Shown piece after piece: positions 21,674 to 33,476 of a DNA stretch of 64,000 nucleotides. Location: NCBI GenBank assembly GCA_963924555.1, contig OZ004587.1, positions 1,302,001-1,366,000 on the forward strand. Direction: 5' to 3'. Source of the DNA: Crambe crambe. Lineage: Eukaryota > Porifera > Demospongiae > Poecilosclerida > Crambeidae. Numbering within the stretch: the stretch's first letter is position 1; every line of letters begins with the position of its first letter. The translations under genes and the position numbers were made by a program. The notes below the pieces were generated by a model that made no database searches, had not been told where the DNA came from, and worked only from the letters and a program-made list of their open reading frames with translations.

Positions 21674-22321
21674 GGTTCTTTCCATGATACTGGGATCAGT
21701 ATCTAATTGTTGTAGCTACTTGTAGAGATCCCATGGTTATCCAGCCAGATGTTTCTACTGATTATTCCCTGCCTGAAAATTACCAGCTATAACCTGCAAG
21801 ATCGATCAACTTTCTCTACATCACTGAAATTCAAGGTCATATTGAGCAAGCTAAAGTTGAAGAAGTCAAGTAGACTGAACAAGCACTTAGATTGCTAATC
21901 AAGAAAAAAAATGATATTGTATCTTGGGCTGCATACCATGCATCTAAAGAGCCTGATCCAGAGTAGACACTCCTGTTTTGAATACCCTTCTCCCCTTTTT
22001 TTTCAGAGAAAGTTACAACTACTGCCATCGTAAAGCACAGCATGGACAAAAGATAACTACTTAGTCAGATTCCAGTTACCACTTTCAATTAACTTCTTGA
22101 ATTAGCCTTGAATTGGTCCTTCACAAGAAGGTTATGGTTGGACTAAAAGTGATAATGAATGGAAGCCTGTTCGGACACTGTTATCCGAGGTAGCAAAGGC
22201 CAGTAGGGAATTGTTAAAGTGTGGCTGCAAAGCAACACCTCTTTGTTCAAGAAAATGCAAATGCCATGATCCTTGCACAGCTCTATGTCAATGTGATGGG
22301 ATGTGTGAACCAAGGCAGTGA
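21674..22321 (+). pseudogene. Broken Cys-tailed repetitive-element ORF, right part
   Basis: After the duplicated GGTTC, coding-like pieces continue with frameshifts (KKNDIVSWAAYHASKEPDPE, EKVTTTAIVKHSM, QIPVTTFN). A clean tail begins at 22,130: GYGWTKSDNEWKPVRTLLSE, then CGCKATPLCSRKCKCHDPC, CQCDGMCE and a TGA at 22,319-22,321. Such W...C-x-C-rich tails end uncharacterised ORFs of repetitive elements in sponges and cnidarians (from memory, not searched). Together with 15,780-16,523 this is the host into which the LTR element jumped. 22,330-23,215 shows nothing else coding. Confidence 0.55.
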
Positions 22322-23219
22322 AATTTTTGTGTATTCAATTGCTAAATGTATATCTTTCTGAATACGTAGCTACCACATTTCAGGTAGCAACGATCAATTG
22401 CTTCCTTCTGGAGCAATCGGTAAGGTATGAGTGGGTACCCCTTCTGGATTCGTTTAGCATGCCCTGATAAGCCACTGTACAAAGTTGGCACTTTTAATTT
22501 CGCCAAAAATTGTAGCTAAGCAACCAGACTAGTGGCAGGACATTCATAGACCCTTTACCTCTAACTCTTTACCTGTTAAACCCTTTGTATCAAGCCGCCA
22601 TTTGCATTTAGTTATTCTGTTGTGATTCACTCATCTACTGTAATCCACCAATCATCTACTGCTGTACATGGTATTGTAGAAGTGTGAATCCATATATTTG
22701 TGTATCAAAACCTTGAAATTCCCAAAAAGAATTATTATCAAACATTCTCATTATTAGAGAACGTGTCTCATGTAGGGATAGTACTAATAGAAAAATGAAG
22801 TCAGAGTTGAGTGCTGTGACTGCTTACCATTTTGGAGGTTGAAAGACTTAACACGGAAGAACTATAAATGTTCACTTATCCTGCTTTCTTATTCTTAATC
22901 ATCTTTGAAACTAGAGAAAAATTGGGCTGCGTCATACATAGCTATGTGTTATACACTAGGGAAATGTACAACATTTGAGTCACAGCAAGCGAGCGAGCAA
23001 GTATTCCTATAGGCTTTTGTGCTGATATTTATTTGTGCTTCAACTCCTTAGAAGATTTTGCTGGTGAGTTATATGTCAGTGGCAGGCAGCTGCATACATA
23101 AAAGCTGTAAGCACTTAGATAAGCATAGAGCCTACAATCCACTTAGTTAAGCCTATCCAAAGAGGCAGTAGAAATCAATTACAATTGGAACATGTGCACC
23201 ATGCAGAGCAGGGCGCTAC

Positions 23220-23764
23220 TACCATAAATCGGGAAATTTTCACTGTTAATAATTCGCGGTTGGCTCAAACAACGAAAATTAAACACGTGAAATATTTTCT
23301 ACAATGGATTATTAAAACATTGAAAATATACGGTAGGAAGCACATTGCTAGCTAGCTTGCAGTCTCTCAAGTATTTGAAGCAGAAGGATGGTCTTCCGGC
23401 TATTGCTCGAGCGAATTGTGAAGTGGAGGCAGAGTTAGTTAGTTTGAGATTTTCTTTCGACCACATGTCCAACAATCGTACCTGATTTCTTCACTGCCAC
23501 CGCGTACCTGTCCTTTTCATTCGTTGGCTCCCTCACACTCCAGCGTTTCACCTAGACTGGCATCCCACATGTCACGGTATCACGAACACACAGTAAGCAA
23601 TCTGGAACTCTACGCTAGCACTTGCCGTCATTTTCTCCAGCTGGATTTAGTAGTGAAATTTTCATTGTTGAAAATAATTTGCAGATGATTCAAAAAACGA
23701 ATAATAAACACATCAAAAAAAAAAAGCGAAGATATTTTACGCGAAAATTTCCTGATTTACGGTA
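23220..23764. mobile_element. MITE with TA-flanked inverted repeats
   Basis: Left TACCATAAATCGGGAAATTT, right AAATTTCCTGATTTACGGTA. About 24-bp TIRs and no ORF. The TA borders suggest a Tc1/mariner-type relative. Confidence 0.8.
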
Positions 23765-23916
23765 TTGCACAACATGTACGTAGGTATGTATGCCTGGGAC
23801 ATTTTGGAGTGTAGACCTAGATATACATTATTTACACTTTCAATGAGTCATGCATGACCCAAGAGTCAGCTCGCTCATTGAATGAATTTATATCCCATGT
23901 GTGGGTGGCAGGATAT

Positions 23917-24845
23917 ATCCTGGAACTCATGTTCTATTACATGTAGCATTTTAGCACTCAACCAATGGGAGTTATTTAGTCCTAAGAAAACTACTCACAC
24001 TCAACACACAAATTGTATAATAAGTCATGACCTGAGAATCAGCTTGCTCACTCAATTATGATCCCTGTATGCATGTAATAATTTGCATGGTACATACATA
24101 TAACATGGTACATACATATAATGATCAAGAATGAGAGGAGAGTATTATTGATTCTTAGAATTTTGTCAAGCTGATGATGATGAAGAACCAGCTGCTAAAC
24201 ATCTAAAGCTCAATGAAGGTGAGTATGTAGAGATGTGCCCTGTGTGCACATGGCACAACCTGAATGCATGTGATACAGAACATTGGCAAAAAAAGCTCTG
24301 TGACTTGCTTGCGAGTCTTTGCGATACCTTCTTAAAGCGTGTGTGACACGACAGTTAAGTCAATAGCCTATATAAACTACCATTCACGACTTGTGGACAG
24401 CTGTGTAAACGTTTTGTGAGTGTCATGAGCTTCGTGAACTGTTCATTAATACATATAAGCACACAATCTATGATTAATTTTAGTAGACAGTCTACAGTGC
24501 ATGTGGTCCATGTTCCATCGGTTTAGTCTCTACTCAGAAAAAGTCGCTTTCTTTAGTACAGTCTACAATACAAGGAAAACTTAGCACGCATACATAGCTA
24601 CATACAACTCATGAGATCGACTTGTTTTGGTCATCTGCTTGTCTCTTTTGAAGTTTTCTTCTAGTTTTGAGGTCAAACAAAAGCCTCGAGATAAGGTATT
24701 ATGGAGCGCTGTAAGGACAACGTAAAGTTTATGAGCTGCCGGTGAGATATGTGCATTATTTGGAAACAAGCTCAATCAGCTTTTAAAAGTTGATCTGTGA
24801 ATCCAACATTGCAGCTAGAGGAGAGAAGATAATTGGATAAGTTAT
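23917..24845 (+). repeat. Segmental duplication block B, copy 1
   Basis: Matches 31,819-32,608 over its length (CATGTAGCATTTTAGCACTC..., GAGAATCAGCTTGCTCACT, the small exon, GTACATGAGATCGACT-like text and AGAAGATAATTGGA). Contains one short exon. 24,850-25,070 is unremarkable. Confidence 0.85.
24159..24218 (+). CDS. Short exon EFCQADDDEEPAAKHLKLNE, copy 1
   Basis: Flanked by TTCTTAG and GTGAGT, 60 bases, phase 1 on both sides. Near-identical to the exon at 32,056-32,112, which lacks one Asp codon. The acidic-then-basic sequence (AAKxLKL) could act as a nuclear-localisation-like or linker segment. Either copy can be spliced into the Death-Roco transcript without shifting the frame. Confidence 0.55.
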
Positions 24846-25074
24846 TATCAGAGAACGTGGTAGTGCTCTCTATGTAGGGATGACCTATGACCTTCAGGTT
24901 CTTAATCATCATAATCATAATCTTCATAATGGCACGATCTGGAGAAAAATTGGGCCATGCCTGGGCCATGTTCTATATCATGAATCTGTTCCATTTTACT
25001 CGGACCAGAACCACGTCCCATCGGTTTAGCCTCTAGTTCGCTCAGAATAAAGCTGCTATCTCAGTACAGTAAAC

Positions 25075-25599
25075 TACCGTAATCGTATAAATCTTCGATG
25101 GGGTTTTATTTTGGTTTTTTTTCGTAGTCGATCAGAATCCTCGAAAATAATAAACGAAGTCTTAGTACTATGACGTCATATATGATGCATGCGTGTGCCA
25201 TGCGATATCGATAGCAGCTGGAAAACAACCTGGAGCAGATAGTCCGTGAGACGAAAGTATCATGCTTCATTACCGGGATCATGGCCGTTACCTGTCTCTC
25301 TTCTACAGCAAAGCATCTCGCCTTCCGTAGCAGTCTAGATTTTAGTCGGGCATCGCCAGCACAACTTTCTTCTTTTGGGGGGACTATCTAGATTTCTCTG
25401 TAGTAGCCACGAATCACGAGAAGGTAGCCATCATGCGTGTCACTCGGCCCCAGCAGCAGGCAATGATATATCTATTATGCACATGCATTATTTTCCATGT
25501 GCTTGCTACGAAAATTAGACCTGCGGAAATTTTTTATTATAGGAACAGCTCCGGAAATCACGAAATTTTAAACCTCCGAAAATTTATATGATTACGGTA
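25075..25599. mobile_element. MITE with TA-flanked inverted repeats
   Basis: Left TACCGTAATCGTATAAAT, right ATTTATATGATTACGGTA. No ORF. 25,600-26,250 carries no recognisable feature. Confidence 0.8.
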
Positions 25600-26254
25600 T
25601 ACAAAGAGGCCATTAAGCATAACATGGACTCTCGAAGTTCTCAAACAAAACTTAGTCATTTCTTCTGAGGTCAGAACAAAGTAAGCTCTAAGTAAGGCTA
25701 TTAGCTATAGCTGTACTAAGGACAGCATGAATTGTAAGTTACGCTCGAGTGCCTTTGAGGTGTGCATTACGAAAGCTTGTAGGTTGATTGAACAGTTGCA
25801 CCACTTTTGATTATAGCTAATCCAACATTGCAACACATGAAGCAAGGATAATTGAACTTCAGCTTGCCTCTCTTCCACTACCACTCTTATTAGCCTCCCA
25901 GGCCTGAGACTACACTCTTATGAACTTAATGGTATATTTAAGAAAATTAAGAAAAAAGAAGCTATAGATGTACAGCACTAGCCACCTCATGCAAAAGGAA
26001 ATGGGCCTGACATAATAAGTAGCAATAGACCACTTGCCTTTTGGGGCGTGTCCAAAATGGAGTAAAACAGAGATCTTGAAAATGAAATCTATGGCTCAAT
26101 ATAAAGTTAAGTGAAGGCTTTGGTGGGTAGTTATTAAGCTATAATTCCATAGACTTTGTACTGTGTATGGCAGTTTAGTTTTTAACTAGCGAGTACCCGC
26201 AGAAACTCTGCGCACACCTGCACCCGCAAAAACTCTATACATGAATGTGTGTCC

Positions 26255-26330
26255 ATTCACTGGCATTGAGTGGCTTGCAATCTGGGATTGTAATCAGGAG
26301 ACTATGAGATCGAGTCCTACCAGTGACATA
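26255..26330 (+). mobile_element. tRNA-like SINE head
   Basis: Pol III A-box-like GGCATTGAGTGG (from 26,262) and B-box-like GATCGAGTCC (from 26,308) at tRNA spacing, followed by unrelated sequence. A tRNA gene is unlikely because no full cloverleaf is apparent. Confidence 0.45.
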
Positions 26331-26714
26331 TGTGAAGGGTACAAGTTATCAAGTAAAGGTCTATTAATTTTGCAAGGGCATTATCATGTTAGATTCTACC
26401 GATTGTAATGTGCAAGCTTTAAGCGAAATTTAATTGTGCGAATATTTTGATTTTAACTTGTACCCTTCACATTATGGTGTTTATTCTTCCTTTTCACATG
26501 CATTAATTTGTAGTGAGTCTGACCCATCCAACTGAAAATAGGTACCTGGAGTCTAATCAAACTGGTTCAGGTGGGACTTCAGTAAATAGTTCTTTGAGTG
26601 CAGAGGATAGACAGTAAGAGGTGTGGTGGTAGACTAACTTTTCTATTGTGACAGCAGTTGAGAGCTTCACTTGCAAACCTCAAAGCCTGACAATGTTGGC
26701 AAACTGAAGATATA

Positions 26715-26774
26715 GGCCCAAGGTAGATGCTGCTTGGGCCCAAGGTAGATGCTGCTTGGGCCCAAGGTAGATGC
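26715..26774 (+). repeat. 22-bp tandem repeat, three copies
   Basis: GGCCCAAGGTAGATGCTGCT repeated with two-base linkers. Confidence 0.95.
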
Positions 26775-26799
26775 TTCATTAGCTAGCAGCTTCCCTTTG

Positions 26800-28170
26800 T
26801 CTTTATTCTTCCCTGTTAGTTCTCCTCATACTCTCTCTCTCTCACTGGCTGACATTTCTCTTCCTTGTTCTCTTTCTCATGCTCTTTCATCTTCTGTCAA
26901 GTGCTCTTTGACTTCTCTGCTTCTCTCTCTCCTCTCCAGCTCCTCTGCCTCTTAGTTCTCCTCATAGCTACTCTCTCTCTCACTGGCTTACATTTCTTCT
27001 CTTCCTCACTCTGTGCCTCTCTCTTTCTCACTTTCTCATGGTCTTTCATCTTCTGTCAAGCGCTCTCCAATATCTGTTGTGGTCCTTGCTGAGAAGAGAT
27101 ATAGTCTCAGTTTGAGATGTTAGCTACTGCTCAATTATATGTACAGCTGACCATACTGCCTTTAGTGTCCCATATAGGTGGGTTTCTGACCACAACCTGC
27201 AGTGGGTTTTATAGGGGGTCCTGAACAATCATTATAGTGCAAGTGTTTGCATAGGATTGATTCTTTGGACATGCAACATATATAGCTACTCAATCCATTT
27301 CTCAACAGGAGTAAATCCTTTAGTGTAACAGGGGATGATTTCATTTTAACCTGCTTGCAATGTTGGCAAACTGAAGATATGGACTCAAGGTAGCTATAGA
27401 TGCTGCTCATTTCATTAGCAGCTTGTCTTTATCTTTGTTCTTCCCAGTTATAATCCTCATTCTCTCTCTCTCACTGGCTGAAATTTCTTCCTCTCTCTTT
27501 CTCTCTCTCTTGCTAGTTGTCCTCATACTCTTTCTCACTGGCTGACATTTCCTTCCTTCTTCTTCTCCCTCACTCTGTGCCTTTCTCTTTCTCTTGCTCT
27601 TTCATCTTCCGTTAAGCATATACTCTTCGACTTCTCTGATTCTTTCTCCCTTACTCTTTTTAATTTAACTTCTGTGAAGTGTGCTCTCCAAATTTTCTGC
27701 CTCTCTCTCTCCCTTACCCTTTTATCTTCTGTGAAGTATGCTCGGATATCAATCTCCAACTTTTCTCTCCCTTGATCTTTCATCTTCTGTGAAGCATGCT
27801 CTCCAACTTTTCTGCCTCTCTCTTCCCTTGATCTTTCATCTTCTATGAAGCGTGCTCTCCAACTTTTTTGCCTCTTCTTCTCCCCACATTCTGTGCCTTT
27901 CTCTTTCTCTTGCTCTTTCATCTTCCGTCAAGCATACTCTTTGACTTCTCTATCTCTCTGACTGTATATGCTCTCCAACTTTTTGCCTCTCTCTCTCTTG
28001 ATCTTTCATCTTCTGTGAAGCATGCTCTCCATCTTTTCTTCCTCTCCCTTTCTCTTCTAGTTTCCACCTGAAGTTCACATCTGCCTCTCTCTCGATTTTT
28101 CATCTTCTGTGAAGCGTGCTCTCCCACTTTTGTGCCTCTAGTTTCCACCTGAACTTCACTTATGCCTCTC
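26800..28170. repeat. CT-rich degenerate minisatellite
   Basis: Repeats of TCTTTCATCTTCTGTGAAGC + ATGCTCTCCAACTTTTCTGC + CTCTCTCT, unit about 57 bp, strongest at 27,580-28,150. The - strand reads as Arg/Glu-rich frames only because of the repeat; no gene is inferred. Confidence 0.8.
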
Positions 28171-28292
28171 TCTTTAGCTCTCCCTTGCATGCTATATTTA
28201 TATTTGAGCATCCACATTATGTAATCATGTCTATGCATGCTAATAACATCAGCAAGATGTATAAAATCATTTTAAAATCAATTAATTACAGC

Positions 28293-28370
28293 GTTGCCGT
28301 TGTAGTTGTGTGGTAGTGTGTTTGCGTGCCAAGCATAAAGGACGCGGGCTCGAGTCCCAACTCAACCAAG
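28293..28370 (+). mobile_element. tRNA-like SINE head
   Basis: A-box-like TAGTTGTGTGGTAGTG and B-box GGGCTCGAGTCCC at normal tRNA spacing, followed by a T-rich tract. Good Pol III promoter elements but a poor cloverleaf, so called SINE-like. Confidence 0.5.
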
Positions 28371-28883
28371 TTTTTTTCCTTCTCAATTTTTAACTGTGAT
28401 GCACTTACTGCGTATGTACGTACATACGCACGCACTGACAAGCACATTATTATATAGATATTAGAGCTTAATTATTATCAGTGAAAATTGAGGCATTTTC
28501 AAAATATCTGTTTTGGATATGCCCAAAGGCAAGTGGTCTATAATGAGATGGATAATAGGTAATGACCTGCAAATAAATAATAAATGATTACATACCAAGT
28601 AGAAAAAACAAACAAACGTAATGTAGTGTAAATAATCTATTCAAAGCACATTTCTTCCCTGAGTACCTCAGCGCTTCGATGCCATCGCGGATCTCTAAGG
28701 CAACTTCGTCCTTCTTCATGCTATTAACTTAGAGTGCCTAACTCTACTTCGTTTTGGACTGCACATCAGGTCAGAAATTATACTACCGTCTCCATGTTGA
28801 CGATCTTTACCATACAATTTAAGAACACGTTCCTATCTAGTCAGCTTTAACTATCATTAATAGCTGACGAAAAGCAGCTAGGT

Positions 28884-28978
28884 CATGCTTGTATTATGGA
28901 AACTTTAATCAGGTTATGGCCTTCCAGTTTCATGCTTGTATTATGGAAACTTTAATCAGGTTATGGCCTTCCAACTTC
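28884..28978 (+). repeat. 47-bp tandem duplication
   Basis: CATGCTTGTATTATGGAAAC + TTTAATCAGGTTATGGCCTT + CCA occurs twice in a row. Confidence 0.95.
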
Positions 28979-29093
28979 AATAATCCGTGACTTGGGACAC
29001 TAGTGAGAGAGTAGAGTTGAGCTTCCTGACCTTTCACCTGTTTACTTACTAGCAAAATAATATTTTTTGTGATCATAATAAATATATCCATGT

Positions 29094-30480
29094 AATAGTT
29101 ATAGTACGGTGCCGAGGAAATTATGGCTGTGAACAGCCTGAGTCCGAGGGCGCAGCCCAAGAACAAGGCCGTTTACAGCCATAATTTCCAAGGCAACCAT
29201 ACTATGACTATTCCCACCTGATTGGCTAGAATCCTACCGCAGTTACCATAGACACCTAGCTAGCCGTAGCAACAGTAATGCAGAATCCACTTCTGTCTGA
29301 GTATCCTTGCATGCCCATACAAAAGGTGCTGCCTAGCGCCTAGGCATGTGCGAGTGGACTGGCCAGCTATCTCGGGGCTTTTGGCGAGTCTCCGCCCACA
29401 TCTGCAGTCATTATACAACCACTTACTGACTCAAAGGTCGACGCCCTCCTTGGCGAGCGTGTGCATGCTGCTAGCAACGAGCTCCTCAGCTCCCCGGCCC
29501 CAAGTCCACAGCTACAGCTGAGTTAGAAACGGAAAATACACTACGTTTGAATGTGCCTCTGAGAAAGAGCTAGCAAAGCTAGCTGAGGCCACAGAACTAA
29601 ATTTTGCCATACTGGGAGCTCCATCACTATCATGCTCTCTTTATTATCTCAAAGAATAACTAGCTATAGAAAAGACAATTTTTAGAAAAGAGGCCATTAT
29701 AGATGTCATAGAGATGCATTTCACTTGGCCTGGGGGAGGTCGGTATTACAGTTAATGTCCAGCCCTCCTATAGGAATAAATGTACTAGGTGGGATATATT
29801 TATTTCTATAGGAGGGCTGGACTGTAATACCGGCCTCCCCCAGGTGAAACTGTAATACCGGCCTCCCCCAGGCCAAGTGAAATGCATCTCTATGCCATCT
29901 ATAATGGCCTTTTTTCTAAAAATTGTCTTTTCTATAGCTAGTTATTCTTTGAGATAATAAAGAGAGCATGATGGTGATGGAGCTCCCAGTAGCTATGGAA
30001 AAATCTAGTTCTGTGGAACTATCCCCTCAGCTAGCTTTGCTAGCTCTTTCTCAGAGGCACATTCAAAACGTAGTGCATTTTCCGTTTCTAACTCTGTGGA
30101 CTTGGGGCCGGGGAGCTGAGGAGCTCGTTGCTAGCAGCATGCGCCGCTCGCCAAGGAGGGTGTCAACCTTTGCGCGTCAGTAAGTGGTTGTATAATGACT
30201 GCAAATGTGAGCAGAGACTCGCCAAAAGCCCCGAGACAGCTGGCCAGTCCACTCACACATGCCTAGGCGCTAGGCAGTACCTTTCGTATGGGCATGCAAG
30301 GATACTCAGAGGTAGAAGTGGATTCTGCCATGATTGTTGCTACGGCTAGGTAGGTGCCTATGGTAACTGCAGTAGGATTCTAGCCAATCAGGTGGGATAT
30401 ATAATAGTTATAGTACGGTTGCCTTGGAAATTATGGCTGTGAACAGCCATAATTTCCTCGGCACCGTACTATAACTATTA
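29094..30480. mobile_element. Foldback element with arms of about 650 bp
   Basis: Ends TAATAGTTATAGTACGGTGC and its reverse complement. Both arms share ACCTGATTGGCTAGAATCCT, GGCGCTAGG-type sequence, GGGCCGGGGAGCTGAGGAGC and GCATTTCACTTGGCC around a short centre near 29,790-29,810. Each end carries its own smaller hairpin (29,094-29,215 and 30,401-30,480). No transposase. 30,490-30,750 is AT-rich with nothing recognised. Confidence 0.9.
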
Positions 30481-30749
30481 CTTATTGCCTTGACAGCTTG
30501 ACACATCTGTAATATAAAAAAGCATACATTGTAAATATGAAGTAAACTCTTATTGCCTGTTTTTTTCTACTTGTTATGTGTAATAAATAAGAATTAAAAA
30601 AATGAAAGAAACAAGTAAAGAAAAAAAAACATTGGTCGAAAAAGAGTTGAAACAAGAGCTGAATGGATGAGATTATGCAGGATGAAGTTGAATCCGGGTA
30701 CAGTCACTAGTCACCTTGAATAGCTAAATGTTTTTTTCTTTACTTGTTA

Positions 30750-31815
30750 TATACTTAATTCACATAATCTACATACATAAGTCGGGTTTTTCGATGAATT
30801 GGGCTGGCATAGTCTAGATGTATTTGAGCCCACAGATGTGAGGCCCAACTCCAGGGGATGGAGTGGAGCAGGTGGTGGAGTAAGTAACTTTCAGAACATT
30901 CTCGGACAATTTAATGTCCTGATAAATTCCAGGCTGCCACACAAACATTCTAGCTAGTCTTTTCAATCTAGCCATTCTTTCATGGAGCTCGGTTAACACA
31001 GCCTCTCTCCCTGCCTTAGGAACAACCACACATATTCCCAACAATACACAGCCTTTGTAGAGGGACAGTTCAGATTGTCTTGGGTAGTTGCAGGATCATT
31101 ACTTGAATTTGGCCATCAAGATACTTGACTGTTGGAGCCAACTCCTGGTCATTTCTTGTCCAGGAGCGGACTTTACTGGTGAATCGGCAAAATGCTCTGT
31201 TAACAGTACTAACTCTGGAAGCTCTTGTACACTAGCTGGCTCGATAGGTAGCAGTAAACAGCTGAGGGCATCAGCGTTAGACTGAGTGGTTGTATTCCAA
31301 ATGTATGAAAGGAAAAAATGTTTCCATCCCTGTGTACTTAGTCTATACTACCACACTACCACACATATGTGGGCAGTGCTGGGCGTGATTGATTTCTTGC
31401 ATGTGTGGTAGTGTGTAACCACAAAAACTATGAAAACAATAACCCCTCTAAGATTAATAATCCGCTATATGGTGTGCATGAGCTCACTTCAACAAGGTCG
31501 AAACTTCCTCAGGTATATAATTATTATGATCGCATCAATTGCATACGCTTTGATCACATGTATTATGTAAAACATTTATTACTATGACCTCTTTACTCAG
31601 GCTTATCATTTTAGTCTCTATGTTCTCACATGCAATCACGATTTATGCAGATCATCACACTCCAGCTGGATCACATGATGAAAAAGAAGACGAAAGCCCT
31701 GAAACATGTTATCTTCACCAAGAAAAATTTGGAAAATTAGCCGAACAATCTTCATTAAGCCAAGGTGCATTTATTTGGCCTCCTAAGCAAAGCTATTTAG
31801 CACGTATAAAGGAAG
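30750..31815 (+). repeat. Segmental duplication block A, copy 1
   Basis: Matches 32,611-33,650 (GGGCTGGCATAGTCTAGATG, GAGCAGGTGGTGGAGTA, AACAGCTGAGGGCATCAGC). Ends inside the copied exon. Confidence 0.9.
31666..31815 (+). pseudogene. Truncated copy of the Roco N-terminal exon
   Basis: Reads AGSHDEKEDESPETCYLHQE, then GAFIWPPKQSYLARIKE, paralogous to the start of the exon at 33,477. It then breaks off at the junction with block B. It has no downstream donor and cannot encode the rest of the protein. Confidence 0.85.
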
Positions 31816-31818
31816 TGG

Positions 31819-32608
31819 ACCCTGGCACCCATGTTCTAATTATTACATGTAGCATTTTAGCACCTCAACCAATGGGAGTTATTTAGTCTTAAAACAACTA
31901 CTCACACTCAACACACAAATTATATAATAAGTCATGACCTGAGAATCAGCTTGCTCACTGAATTATGGTCCCTGTATGCATGTGATAATTTGCATGGTGC
32001 ATATTATTATAGTCAAGAATGAGAGGAGAGTATTATCAATCTTCTTGATTCTTAGAATTTTGTCAAGCTGATGATGAAGAACCAGCTGCTAAACGTCTAA
32101 AGCTCGATGAAGGTGAGTATGTAGAGATGTGCCCTGTGTACACATGGTACAACCTGAATGCATGTGATAGGGAACATTGCAAAAAAAGCTCTGTGACTTG
32201 CTCGCAATACCTTCTTAAAGCAAGACAGTTAAGTCAATAGCCTATATAAACTACCATTCACGACTTGTGGACAGTGCGTGTGGTCCATGTTCCATCGGTT
32301 TAGTCTCTACTCTGAAATAGTCACTTTCTTTAGTACAGTCTACAACACAAGGAAAACTTAGCACGCATACATAGCTACGTACATGAGATCGACTGCTTGT
32401 TTGTTTTGAAGTTCTCTTCTAGTTTTGAGGTCAAACAAAAGCCTTGAGATAAGCTATTACAGAGCACTGTAAGGACAGCGTAAAGTTTATGAGCTGCCAG
32501 TGAGATATGCATTATTTAGGAACAAAAGCTCAATCAGCTTTTAAAAGTGGATCTGTGAATCCAACATTGCAGCTAGAAGAGAAGAAGATAATTGGAAAAG
32601 TTATTATT
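31819..32608 (+). repeat. Segmental duplication block B, copy 2
   Basis: Second copy of 23,917-24,845, placed directly after the truncated exon. Defines the tandem order B1...A1-B2-A2. Confidence 0.85.
32056..32112 (+). CDS. Short exon EFCQADDEEPAAKRLKLDE, copy 2
   Basis: 57 bases between CTTAG and GTGAGT, phase 1 on both sides. It sits closest to the Roco exons, so it is the likelier expressed copy. KRLKL is a weak basic patch; no domain. Confidence 0.6.
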
Positions 32609-33476
32609 GTATACTTAATTTATATACTCTACATACATAAGTTGTGTTTTTTCGACATTTTTTTCCATGAATCGGGCTGGCATAGTCTAGATGTATTTGA
32701 ACCCACGGACATGAGGTCCAACTCCAGGGGTGGAGTGGAGCAGGTGGTGGAGTAGGTAAGTTTCAGAACATTCTTGGACAATTCAATGTCCTGATAAATT
32801 CCAGGCTGCCACAAGCTAGTCTTTTCAATCTAGCCATTCTTGGATGACCTTCATGGAGCTTGGTTAACACAGCCTCTCTCCCTGCCTTAGGAACAACCAC
32901 ACAGATTCCCAACAATACACAGCCTTTGTAGAGAGACAGTTCTGCAGGATCGTTACTTGAATTTGGCCATCCCTGTTAGAGATATTGGACTGTTGGCCTG
33001 ATCATTTCTAGTCCAGGAGTGGATTTTACTGGCCCTGTTAATAGTACTAACTCTGGAAGCTCTTGCACACTAGCTGGCTCGACAGGTAGCAGTAAACAGC
33101 TGAGGGCATCAGCATTAGACTGAGTGGTTGTATTCCAAACTTCAATGTATGAAAGGAAAGATCCTGTGTACTTAGTCTATACTACCACACTACCATAAAT
33201 ATGGGGCTTGCACGTTTGGTATAATTAATTTTTTTCAACCATGAAAATCATGAAACAATTTACCCCTCTAAGATTAATAACCTGCTATATGGTGTGCATA
33301 AGCTCGCTTCGACAAGGTCGAGACTTCCTCAGGTATATAATTATTATGATCGCATCAATTGCATATGTTTTGATCACACATATTATGTCAAACATTTATT
33401 ACTATGACCTCTTAACTCGGGCCTATCATTTTAGTCTCTATGTTCCCACATGCAATCACGATTCACCACACTCCAG

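Noticed and set aside
27535-28238. - strand Arg/Glu-rich open frames (106-128 codons)
   Set aside because: Produced by the CT-rich minisatellite; repeats of the DNA unit explain the protein pattern.
26255-28370. True tRNA genes at 26.26 and 28.29 kb
   Set aside because: A and B boxes are present but I could not fold a complete cloverleaf; called SINE-like heads.
28667-28719. - strand short exon-like ORF starting MKKDEVALEIRDGIEALR with a possible donor
   Set aside because: Only 17 codons, no matching downstream exon, and no recognisable family; could be chance.
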